From: Deinococcus sp.
GTDB taxonomy: Bacteria > Deinococcota > Deinococci > Deinococcales > Deinococcaceae
Assembly (NCBI RefSeq): GCF_025362455.1
Contig: NZ_JANYGJ010000167.1
Coordinates: forward strand, 1 to 20,150
Reading direction: 5' to 3'
DNA length: 20,150 nt
Position 1 is the first letter of the stretch; the number at the start of each line of letters is the position of its first letter. The notes beneath the pieces were generated by a model that saw nothing but the letters and a program-made list of their open reading frames with translations, did not search any database and was not told where the DNA came from. This document shows, one piece after another, positions 13,896-20,150 of this stretch. The position numbers and the translations under genes are program-made.

Positions 13896-13937
13896 CAGTA
13901 GGGTCTGTCCAGTCGGGTCTGTGCAGTCGGGTCTGTC
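13896..13937. repeat. Three 14-bp tandem repeats in the isomerase leader
   Basis: Units at 13896, 13910 and 13924 share CAGTMGGGTCTGTS. They lie in the long 5' leader upstream of the isomerase gene. No function is evident. Confidence 0.7.
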
Positions 13938-14003
13938 CGGCAGTTCGGTGAGGACGGTGCGGTGCGGACGATCACCAGCTCAGGACGGATGTCGGGCGAT
14001 AGC

Positions 14004-14054
14004 AGCCAGACAGCTCCACCAGCCAGACAGCTCCACCAGCCACACAGGAGGACC
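14004..14054 (+). repeat. 17-bp tandem repeats ending in the isomerase ribosome-binding site
   Basis: Two identical 17-bp units AGCCAGACAGCTCCACC (14004-14020 and 14021-14037) are followed by a degenerate third unit (14038-14054) in which the variable centre has become AGGAGG. That is the Shine-Dalgarno sequence of the GTG at 14059, so translation initiation lies within the repeat tract. Confidence 0.7.
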
Positions 14055-14058
14055 AGCA

Positions 14059-14604
14059 GTGACCACACCTTCAGCAAATCCGGTCTCCCAGATCAAGCAC
14101 GGCCAGATCCAGCACGGCAAGGTCGCCCTGGGCAGCGACGAGGCGGGATACGAACTCAAGGAAATTCTCAAGCGTCATCTGAGCGCCCAGGGCATCGAAA
14201 CCGAGGATTTCGGTGTTCAGGACGGCGAAACAGCGCTGTATCCGGATGTCGCCTTCGCAGTGGCCGAGCAGGTCGCGGCGGGCGTGTTCGAGCGGGCCGT
14301 CCTGCTGTGCGGCACCGGCATCGGCGTGGCGATCTCTGCCAATAAAGTGCCTGGCATCCGCGCCGCGCAGGCCCACGACACCTACTCGGCGGAGCGCGCC
14401 CGCAAAAGCAACAACGCCCAGATCATCACCCTCGGCGCCCGTGTGATCGGTCCGGAACTGGCCAAAAGCGTGGTGGACGCTTTTCTGCGCTCAGAATTCG
14501 AGGGTGGGGGCAGCAGCGCCAAGGTGGACCGCATCAACGCCTACGACCAGGAGCACCGCCAGGCCAGGTCGGACGCCCTGGACCGTGAGCTGTCGGGTTG
14601 CTGA
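14059..14604 (+). CDS. rpiB: RpiB/LacAB-fold sugar-phosphate isomerase, probably tetrulose-4-phosphate isomerase
   Basis: A 181-residue protein of the RpiB/LacA/LacB fold, with about 20 extra residues before KVALGSDEAGYELK. The catalytic Cys84 and anion-hole loop LLCGTGIGVAISANK are intact, and the fold hallmark ITLGARVIGPELA is present. Compared with E. coli RpiB as I remember it, His10 is Glu28, the ring-opening His99 is Ser117, and the phosphate-binding Arg133, His134 and Arg137 are Gly151, Ser152 and Lys155. So the isomerase chemistry should work, but ribose 5-phosphate is unlikely to be the substrate. With the kinase genes downstream, conversion of erythrulose 4-phosphate to D-erythrose 4-phosphate is a good fit. 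The GTG start has AGGAGG 7 nt upstream; the frame stays open to 13852 but without such support. Confidence 0.85.
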   Translation: MTTPSANPVSQIKHGQIQHGKVALGSDEAGYELKEILKRHLSAQGIETEDFGVQDGETALYPDVAFAVAEQVAAGVFERAVLLCGTGIGVAISANKVPGIRAAQAHDTYSAERARKSNNAQIITLGARVIGPELAKSVVDAFLRSEFEGGGSSAKVDRINAYDQEHRQARSDALDRELSGC

Positions 14605-14792
14605 GCTGCACGCCCAGGCCAACGCAGCAGCGCCCGAACAAGACTGTCGGGCTTACGACCCTGGCTGCACCACGTCCCATCTGCGAATCGAGGCGGCCCT
14701 CAGCCTGGGACGGCCCTCGGCGGCGCCGCCGACCAGGGCGCACCGGTCTGGCATGTCAACATCACCTCAACCCCCCCCCTCAAGGAGCCGCT
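14605..14792. other. Intergenic spacer with GC-rich palindrome and C-tract
   Basis: The 188 bp between the isomerase and dhaK hold no coding frame I can support. A perfect 16-bp palindrome TCGGCGGCGCCGCCGA (14717-14732) sits inside outer arms GCCC/GGGC (14713-14716 and 14736-14739), giving a strong hairpin that could adjust kinase expression. A run of nine C residues (14771-14779) lies just before the dhaK ribosome-binding site. Confidence 0.5.
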
Positions 14793-15800
14793 ATGAACCG
14801 AGTCATCAACGATCCAGACCTGGTGGTCGAGGATATGCTCAAAGGGTACGTTCGGGCGCACAGTGACACCCTCAGCGTGGCCGAAAATCCCCGCGTCATC
14901 GTCGCCCGGACCGCCGCTCAGCCGGGGCGCGTCGGCCTGGTCACCGGGGGCGGCTCCGGCCACGAACCGGCTTTTCTGGGGTACGTCGGCTCAGGGCTGC
15001 TCGACGCCGTGGCCGTCGGCGAGATCTTTTCCTCGCCCACCGCCAAGAGCTTTCACGACGCGGTGGTGGCCGCCGACGGCGGCGGCGGCGTGGCCGTGCT
15101 GTACGGCAACTACGCGGGCGACAACATGAACGTCAAGATGGCGATCAGGATGGCCGAGCGCTCCGGGCTGGTCGTCAGGACGGTGGTGGCCAACGACGAC
15201 GTGGCCTCGGCGCCAAAAACCGAGATCGCCAAGCGGCGCGGCGTGGCGGGCGAGATTCTGATGTGGAAGATCGCGGGTGCGGCGGCGGCGCGGGGCGAGG
15301 GTCTGGGCGAGGTGATCCGGCTGGCCCAGAAAACCATCGACCAGACCCGTAGCGTGGGCATCGGGCTCTCGTCGTGCATCATCCCGGCGGTGGGCAAGGC
15401 CAACTTCACCATTCCGGACGGCCAGATGGAGGTCGGCATCGGCCACCACGGCGAACCCGGCATCCAGGTCACCCACATCCGCAGCGCCCACGATATGGCC
15501 GACCTGATGCTCGACATCATCTTGCCCGACCTGCCGATTCTCCGGGGCGACGAGGTGGCGGTGCTGGTCAGCGGCCTGGGCGCCACGCCGCTGATGGAGC
15601 AGTACATCCTCTACGGTGAGCTCTCCCGCCGCCTGGACGCCGAGGGTGTCGGTATTCAGCGCCCCTTTGTCGGTAACCTGTTCACCTCGCTGGAGATGAT
15701 GGGCGTGACCGTGACACTGCTCAAGCTCGACGACGAACTCAGAGACCTGCTGGCCGCCCCCTGCCAGTCGGTGGGTCTGAGCGTCGGGGGCGAGCGGTGA
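14793..15800 (+). CDS. dhaK: Dihydroxyacetone kinase-type subunit DhaK (probable tetrulose kinase)
   Basis: A 335-residue substrate-binding subunit of a Dha-type kinase. The substrate carbonyl is normally held covalently on a histidine, here His219 in GHHGEPG. His57 in TGGGSGHEP and Asp110 in GNYAGDNMN match E. coli His56 and Asp109. Length and order are those of stand-alone DhaK. ATG at 14793 has AAGGAG 5 nt upstream, whereas the longer frame to 14598 runs through the spacer. dhaL follows with a 4-nt overlap (GTGA). In erythritol/threitol pathways enzymes of this family phosphorylate D- or L-erythrulose rather than dihydroxyacetone, and the dehydrogenase and isomerase here favour that. Plain dihydroxyacetone kinase remains possible. 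Confidence 0.9.
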   Translation: MNRVINDPDLVVEDMLKGYVRAHSDTLSVAENPRVIVARTAAQPGRVGLVTGGGSGHEPAFLGYVGSGLLDAVAVGEIFSSPTAKSFHDAVVAADGGGGVAVLYGNYAGDNMNVKMAIRMAERSGLVVRTVVANDDVASAPKTEIAKRRGVAGEILMWKIAGAAAARGEGLGEVIRLAQKTIDQTRSVGIGLSSCIIPAVGKANFTIPDGQMEVGIGHHGEPGIQVTHIRSAHDMADLMLDIILPDLPILRGDEVAVLVSGLGATPLMEQYILYGELSRRLDAEGVGIQRPFVGNLFTSLEMMGVTVTLLKLDDELRDLLAAPCQSVGLSVGGER

Positions 15801-16465
15801 GCCAAGTTCAGAATCAGAGCCTGCCGATGCGGGGCGCTGCCTACATCGTCGAAAACCTGATCGACATGATGGCCCTCCAGCGAGCCTACCTCAGCGAGAT
15901 CGACGGGGCCATCGGCGACGGCGACCACGGCATCAACATGAGCAAGGGCTTTTCGCAGGCCCGGACCCGCATGGCCGGGCGCGCCCAGACGCCTGACCTG
16001 GCCGCCGCCCTGGACGACCTGGCCATGACCCTGCTCGAAGGCATCGGCGGCTCGATGGGGCCGCTCTACGGCGGGTTTTTTCTGGCGATGTCGGAGGCGC
16101 TGAGCACTCAGGGCGAGCTGAACGCAAAGAACTTCGGCGCGGCGCTGAGCAGTGGCGTGGACGCTGTGCAGGACGTGGGCAGCGCCCAGGTGGGCGACAA
16201 GACCCTGATTGACACGCTGATTCCGGCCCGCGACGCCTACCACGCCGCCCTGGAGGCCGGGCAGCCGTTCGCCGCCGCCCTGGACGAGATGGTGGCTGCC
16301 GCGAAGCAGGGTCAGGAATCCACCCGCATGCTTCAGGCCCGCCTGGGCCGTGCCAGCCGCCTGGGCGAGCGCTCCATCGGGGTGCTGGACGCGGGGGCGA
16401 CCAGTTGCTATTTCATTCTGGAAAGCCTGGCGCAGTCGGTAAAACAGGGACTCACGGCTCAGTAG
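15797..16465 (+). CDS. dhaL: Dihydroxyacetone kinase-type subunit DhaL
   Basis: A 222-residue nucleotide-binding subunit. The acidic motif EIDGAIGDGDHG supplies Asp36, Asp41 and Asp43, which bind ATP/ADP through two magnesium ions. GGSMGPLYGGFF near residues 90-101 and GDKTLIDTLIPA near 132-143 are further hallmarks. It should transfer phosphate to the ketose bound in DhaK. No DhaM phosphotransferase component is encoded nearby, so direct use of ATP is more likely than PTS-driven phosphorylation, but this is inference. The GTG start overlaps the dhaK stop. It ends the rightward operon and is convergent with pnkp, with 55 bp between them and no clear terminator. Confidence 0.92.
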   Translation: MSQVQNQSLPMRGAAYIVENLIDMMALQRAYLSEIDGAIGDGDHGINMSKGFSQARTRMAGRAQTPDLAAALDDLAMTLLEGIGGSMGPLYGGFFLAMSEALSTQGELNAKNFGAALSSGVDAVQDVGSAQVGDKTLIDTLIPARDAYHAALEAGQPFAAALDEMVAAAKQGQESTRMLQARLGRASRLGERSIGVLDAGATSCYFILESLAQSVKQGLTAQ

Positions 16466-16520
16466 ATGCCGACTGGATCGTCACTTGATCGTCACTACCG
16501 CCTGACCGCCCCCCTGAGCC

Positions 16521-19112
16521 TCACAGCCTGGCATCGAGTTCGCCCTGTTCCAGCGCCAGGACGCCCAGGACGCAGCTATGCACCGCCCGCAGCCCGGCGC
16601 CCTCCACACAGCGGTGCAGCCCTTCCAGGCCCAGGTGAAACTCGCGGATGGCCCGGCTGCGCTTGGCCTTGACGGCGCGTTCCTTGAGGCGCTCCAGGTG
16701 CTGCGGCTGGCGGTATTCCGGGCCGTAGATCAGGCGCAGGTACTCGGCGCCGCGCACTTTGAGGGCCGGTTGCAGCAGTCGGCGCTCCGGATCGCGGAAC
16801 ATCAGCGGCTTGATTACCATCCCCTCACCCAGCGTGTTTTCACCGGGCGTGCCCTGCGGTGTGGTCAGCGCCTCCCACCAGGCCGTCGCCTCGGCCTCGC
16901 TGGCCGGGTCGTGCAGGTCCACCGTGCGGGTTTCGGTGCGAATAAACAGCTCTGGGGCGGCCTCAGAGAGTCGGCCCAGCAGCTCCAGGTGCCAGGTATG
17001 AGGTTTCAGGTCATGCACCGCGCCTTCCGAGGCCAGCAGGTGAAACGGGGCGATTCGTACGTCCTGCGGCCCCCCGGCCCGGCGAACATAGGCGCGGTAG
17101 ACCTCCCGGTAGGCCGCCAGATCGGCGCCGCGCAGCCGGGTTCGCTCCAGCAGCTCGCCGATGGGCACCCCATTGTGCGCGGCCAGTTCGAGCTGCGCCT
17201 GTGCGGCGGCCAAAGCACTCAGGCCCGCCGCCCCGGTGGCCGCGTACTGCCCGCGCAGTAGCTCGGCGGCCTTGAGGCTCCAGGGCAAAATCTCGGCGTC
17301 AAGCAGCAGCCAGTCGGTGCCGAGTTCGTCCCACAGGCCCGCCGCGTCGGCAGCGTCGCGGGCACGAACCAGAATATCCGTCTGCCAGCTCGCCTCCTTG
17401 AAAAAGGGCCGCCCGGTGCGGGTATAGATCAGCCCGCCTTCCGGCCCGAAGCGTGAGCGCGTAGCCTCTTCGTGGCGGGTCAGCAACATCAGCCCGCGTG
17501 AGCCCATGTGCTTTTCCTGGCAGATCACGGCGCCTTGTCCCTCCTGGCGGTAATAGGCAAAGGCTTCCTGGGGGTGTTCCAGCAGGTCGGCCCGGCGGCT
17601 GGTCTCCACCGGACTCATGGTCGGCGGCAGGTACAGCACCCGGCGGGGGTCGGCCCCGAAGCGCCCGAAGGTTTCCAGGGCGCCCATCAGCTCGGCCTCC
17701 CGCAAGGCGACGCTGCCGAAGCTGCGAACGTCCAGCCGCTGCGGCCCGCTGAAGTCGGCCAGGTCGAGCACATCAGGCTTGGACGCTTCTGAGCTGGCAG
17801 GGGCGAGCGGCCTGCCGGGCACGGCGTACGGCGCCCCGGCCTGGACGCTGACCAGTTCGAGTTCCGGGTAGCGCAGCGCACTCAGGGCGCCGCCGAACAC
17901 GCAGCCGGTGTCGATGTCGATGGTGTTGTTGACCCAGGTGGCCCGCTGCACGGGCGTGTGGCCGTAGACGACCCGGCGCTTGCCCCGGTAGGCCGCCGCC
18001 CAGTCGCCGCGCAGCGGAAAGCCGTGCTCGTCGGTGCTGCCGTCCACGTCGCCGTAGAGGGCGAAGCTCCGCACCCGCCCGGAGGCCCGGCCCTGGTAGT
18101 GCTCCGGCAGCCCGGCGTGCGCCACCACCACGGCGCCGCCGTCGAGGACCAGGTGGCTGACCAGCCCGGCCAGAAAGGTCCGAACCTCAGCCTTGAAGGC
18201 GCCGCCCGCCGCTTCGAGTTGCGCGGCGGTGCCGCCCAGGCCGTGCGTCAGCGTGACGGTCTTGCCGCTCAGGTAACGCAGCAGCTTGTCGTCGTGGTTG
18301 CCGGGCACGCACAGGGCGCTGCCGCTGCCCACCAGGTCCATCACGCGCCGCAGCACGCCCGCCGAATCCGGCCCCCGGTCCGTCAGGTCGCCCACGAAGA
18401 CGGCGGTGCGGCCCTGCGGATGCGGCCCCGTCGCCGGGTAGTCCAACCTCAGCAGCAGCTCGCTCAGCTCGGCCAGGCAGCCGTGAACGTCCCCGATAAA
18501 GTCGAAGGGGCCGCGCAGGTCAGTCCGGTTGGTCAGCAACGGCACGCGGCTGAGCCGTGCGGCGTCCACCTCGGCCTCGCTGCCCAGCGTCCAGAGGTGC
18601 CGGAAGCCCTCTTTGCGCAGGCCGCCCGCTCCCCGGCGCAGGTCGCGCTGCTGGCGCCGCAGCACGCCGGGGTCGAAGTCGCGCTCGGCCCTGGCCTGGT
18701 GCCGCGCCAGCAGGGTGTCCAGCGGCAGATCGAGCACGATGGCCACCGGCAGCACGTCGTGGTCGCGGGCCAGGGCGATCAGCTTTTTGCGGTCCTCCGG
18801 ACGCAGGTTGGTGGCGTCGATGACCGTCAGCAGACCGCGCCCCAGCCGCCTGGCCGCCACGAAATACAGGCTCTCGAAGGTATCGGCGTTGGCGTCCAGG
18901 GCACCCTCGTCGTCCGCCACCAGCCGCCGGAAAAAGTCGCTGGAGAGCACTTCCGAGGGCCTGAAATGCCGCGCCGCGAAGCTGCTCTTGCCCGCAGACG
19001 ACGCGCCGATCAGCGCCACCAGGGCCGTCTCCGGCAGGGCGATAGTCGGAGGTCGGGCTGGAGCGGGTGCGGCTGGACGCTCTGCTGAGGTGTTGGTGTG
19101 CCGTGTGTCCAT
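16521..19112 (-). CDS. pnkp: Polynucleotide kinase-phosphatase with ligase-like domain (bacterial Pnkp)
   Basis: An 863-residue three-domain RNA end-repair enzyme. Residues about 28-195 are a P-loop 5'-kinase with GASSAGKSS at 36-44. Residues about 203-440 are a metallophosphatase with GDVHG (207-211), GDLTDRG (241-247), GNHDD (271-275), AHAGLPEH (331-338) and YGHTP (383-387), expected to remove 2',3'-cyclic or 3' phosphates. Residues about 490-863 are a ligase-type adenylyltransferase with EKHMGSR, where Lys534 is the AMP-accepting lysine, and LLLDAEILPW at 602-611. This is the full Clostridium thermocellum Pnkp layout. In many bacteria Pnkp sits beside the methyltransferase Hen1; the neighbour here is a different methyltransferase. 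The start ATG has only a distant AAGGA (12 nt). Confidence 0.92.
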   Translation of the reverse strand: MDTRHTNTSAERPAAPAPARPPTIALPETALVALIGASSAGKSSFAARHFRPSEVLSSDFFRRLVADDEGALDANADTFESLYFVAARRLGRGLLTVIDATNLRPEDRKKLIALARDHDVLPVAIVLDLPLDTLLARHQARAERDFDPGVLRRQQRDLRRGAGGLRKEGFRHLWTLGSEAEVDAARLSRVPLLTNRTDLRGPFDFIGDVHGCLAELSELLLRLDYPATGPHPQGRTAVFVGDLTDRGPDSAGVLRRVMDLVGSGSALCVPGNHDDKLLRYLSGKTVTLTHGLGGTAAQLEAAGGAFKAEVRTFLAGLVSHLVLDGGAVVVAHAGLPEHYQGRASGRVRSFALYGDVDGSTDEHGFPLRGDWAAAYRGKRRVVYGHTPVQRATWVNNTIDIDTGCVFGGALSALRYPELELVSVQAGAPYAVPGRPLAPASSEASKPDVLDLADFSGPQRLDVRSFGSVALREAELMGALETFGRFGADPRRVLYLPPTMSPVETSRRADLLEHPQEAFAYYRQEGQGAVICQEKHMGSRGLMLLTRHEEATRSRFGPEGGLIYTRTGRPFFKEASWQTDILVRARDAADAAGLWDELGTDWLLLDAEILPWSLKAAELLRGQYAATGAAGLSALAAAQAQLELAAHNGVPIGELLERTRLRGADLAAYREVYRAYVRRAGGPQDVRIAPFHLLASEGAVHDLKPHTWHLELLGRLSEAAPELFIRTETRTVDLHDPASEAEATAWWEALTTPQGTPGENTLGEGMVIKPLMFRDPERRLLQPALKVRGAEYLRLIYGPEYRQPQHLERLKERAVKAKRSRAIREFHLGLEGLHRCVEGAGLRAVHSCVLGVLALEQGELDARL

Positions 19113-19147
19113 GTGCGGTCTGAAGTCCTTGGGGTGAGGGCAGGTAA

Positions 19148-19213
19148 GGCGGGGCGGTCACTGCCGATGATGGCAGAGATGGCGGGGCGGTCACTGCCGA
19201 TGATGGCAGAGAT
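19148..19213. repeat. 33-bp tandem duplication with hairpins upstream of pnkp
   Basis: Two identical 33-bp units (19148-19180 and 19181-19213) each contain CTGCC-GATGAT-GGCAG, a 5-bp stem with a 6-nt loop. They fill the gap between the methyltransferase stop and the pnkp start, where they could be paired regulator sites or RNA hairpins. Confidence 0.8.
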
Positions 19214-19259
19214 GGCGCCGAACAGGCCATTTCACGTAGGCCGGGCGCCTTCAACCAGC

Positions 19260-19913
19260 TCAGCCTCTCGCCCGGCCCACCACCGCGAAGAGCGGATCAC
19301 CGCGCCGCCGCCCGCCGACCAGTGGGCTGCGGTCCAGCGCCTCGATCTGCGCCCAGTTGCCCGCCGCCTCCAGGTACTGCCCCACCAGCGCCAGGTGCCC
19401 GGCGTCGTCCAGCTCATGCCAGACGGCCACCGCCTTGCTGGGAAAGCAGCGGTTGGAAAAACTGATGACCACCGGCCCGCCCGGCACCAGCACGCGCCCC
19501 AGATCGCGCAGCAGCGTCACGGGATCGGTCAGGTAGTCGATGGACACGGTGATGCCCGCCGCGTCGAAGCTGTGGTCGCCGAACGGCAGCGTGGGCGCCG
19601 TGTTCAGGTTTTGCACCACGGCGCTGCTCAGGCGCGGGTTGCGCTCCAGCTCGGCGCGGTTGAGCCCCAGCCCGACGACCTGGCGGTACTCGGCCTCCGG
19701 CGGCAGGTGGCTGATCCAGCTACTCATCAAATCCAGAATGCGGCCCCCGGCAGGAAAATACTCGCGGTAGAGCTGCGTCACGGCGGCGATGGCGCCCTCG
19801 TCGATGTGGGTCACGAAGCGGGGCTGGCGGTAAAACAGCTCGTCGGGCATTTCGTCCTGGCGGTAAAACAGGTCCTGGCGGCGGAACAGGTCGCGGCGTT
19901 CGGGGTCGCTCAT
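19260..19913 (-). CDS. Class I SAM-dependent methyltransferase
   Basis: A 217-residue methyltransferase-fold protein. Motif I is the divergent GGRILDLMSSWISHLP (residues about 56-71) instead of the usual DxGxGxG; I recall this DLMSSW-SHLP form from a family in cyanobacteria and plants. Later strands read VVGLGLNRAEL, FDAAGITVSIDYLTDPVTLLRDLGRVLVPGGPVVISFSNRCFP, matching motifs II to post-I. The extreme N-terminus repeats the RQDLF/RQDELF theme. It is not Hen1, since the HxxHH metal cluster is absent. It reads in the same direction as pnkp with 147 bp between them. The target is unknown; it may act on a small molecule. The ATG at 19913 has a -10-like box 6 nt upstream. Confidence 0.82.
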   Translation of the reverse strand: MSDPERRDLFRRQDLFYRQDEMPDELFYRQPRFVTHIDEGAIAAVTQLYREYFPAGGRILDLMSSWISHLPPEAEYRQVVGLGLNRAELERNPRLSSAVVQNLNTAPTLPFGDHSFDAAGITVSIDYLTDPVTLLRDLGRVLVPGGPVVISFSNRCFPSKAVAVWHELDDAGHLALVGQYLEAAGNWAQIEALDRSPLVGGRRRGDPLFAVVGRARG

Positions 19914-19919
19914 GCCCGC

Positions 19920-19925
19920 ATTGTC
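19920..19925 (-). promoter_or_regulatory. Possible -10 box of the methyltransferase (leaderless)
   Basis: On the minus strand GACAAT (4 of 6 to consensus) is followed by 6 nt and the ATG at 19913, with no Shine-Dalgarno sequence. The evidence is limited to this spacing. Confidence 0.3.
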
Positions 19926-20025
19926 TGCCCGCCGGAGTGAAACTGCTGTGGGCCTTGTTGAAGTCTGCCTGCCGACATCTGGTCGGCTGGAACTGGATTG
20001 CGAGATCAGCCTAGTACATTGATTT

Positions 20026-20150
20026 CTATATTTTGATACCCTTGTAGTGACGACTCATCTTTTCGCGACAGTGTTCTACGGTGAAGTGCCAGTTCACCGT
20101 CGTTCCAGCGGTGTTTCTCTGGTCAATCCAGCTCGTCACTTCATCCTTCA
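20026..20150 (-). mobile_element. C-terminus of an IS630-type transposase (runs off the window)
   Basis: The minus strand is open from the window edge to a TAG at 20028-20026, giving the last 40 residues. The segments VTSWIDQRNTAGTTVNWHFT and REKMSRHY follow the C-terminal pattern of IS630-family DDE transposases (W...RN......V.W.FT....R.K..R.Y). The body of the gene with its catalytic triad lies to the right. The element's left end is probably within 20010-20025. A CTAG at 20011-20014 is notable because IS630-type elements insert at TA, often in CTAG. I cannot see the partner inverted repeat. Confidence 0.65.

Noticed and set aside
13896..14054. CRISPR-like array in the isomerase leader
   Set aside because: Repeat units are directly adjacent without spacers, only 14-17 bp long, and no cas genes are present.
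14771..14779. C9 tract as a phase-variation switch
   Set aside because: It lies outside coding sequence and only upstream of a good ribosome-binding site; no frame depends on its length.
17958..19088. Plus-strand open frame opposite pnkp
   Set aside because: Shadow frame; pnkp motifs on the minus strand are unambiguous.
1..20150. tRNA or rRNA genes
   Set aside because: I saw no cloverleaf with a T-loop GTTCRANNC context or rRNA-like segment in the intergenic regions.

Overview
The window looks like chromosomal or large-plasmid DNA of a Deinococcus-type bacterium. The evidence is high G+C, a family-1 uracil-DNA glycosylase domain that closely follows the Deinococcus form as I remember it, several genes with a -10 box 6-7 nt before the start codon (leaderless transcripts are common in Deinococcus), and a concentration of nucleic-acid repair enzymes. 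No database was searched; all family assignments come from reading motifs.

Region 1 (1-6210) is phosphate-related and envelope-related. It holds the 3' part of a type I phosphodiesterase/alkaline-phosphatase-superfamily gene, a TlpA-like thioredoxin (minus), a divergent secreted PhoA-family alkaline phosphatase, and a tightly overlapping three-gene unit (small exported CxxC protein, ABC ATPase, FtsX/MacB-like permease). Upstream of the alkaline phosphatase are four 7-mers on an exact 11-bp period, a Pho-box-like array. Two 126-bp inverted, MITE-like copies flank the 4.8-kb block 1264-6080. Each copy lies between convergent genes.

Region 2 (6212-8542, minus) is one reading frame that joins a DNA photolyase/cryptochrome to a complete uracil-DNA glycosylase, with an 11-residue Gly/Arg-rich insertion next to the glycosylase catalytic motif.

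Region 3 (8703-16465) is a divergent sugar-alcohol catabolic locus. Leftward: solute-binding protein, two permeases, and a zinc dehydrogenase that strongly resembles erythritol/L-threitol dehydrogenase. Rightward: an RpiB-fold isomerase, DhaK and DhaL. I infer import and oxidation of a tetritol to a tetrulose, phosphorylation by the Dha-type kinase, and isomerisation to D-erythrose 4-phosphate. The isomerase lacks the residues RpiB uses to open ribose rings, which suits an open-chain tetrulose phosphate. Both divergent promoters carry a shared 13-bp motif. No transporter ATPase, DhaM or regulator is present.

Region 4 (16521-20150) has a three-domain polynucleotide kinase-phosphatase-ligase (Pnkp), a class I methyltransferase, and at the right edge the C-terminus of an IS630-type transposase.
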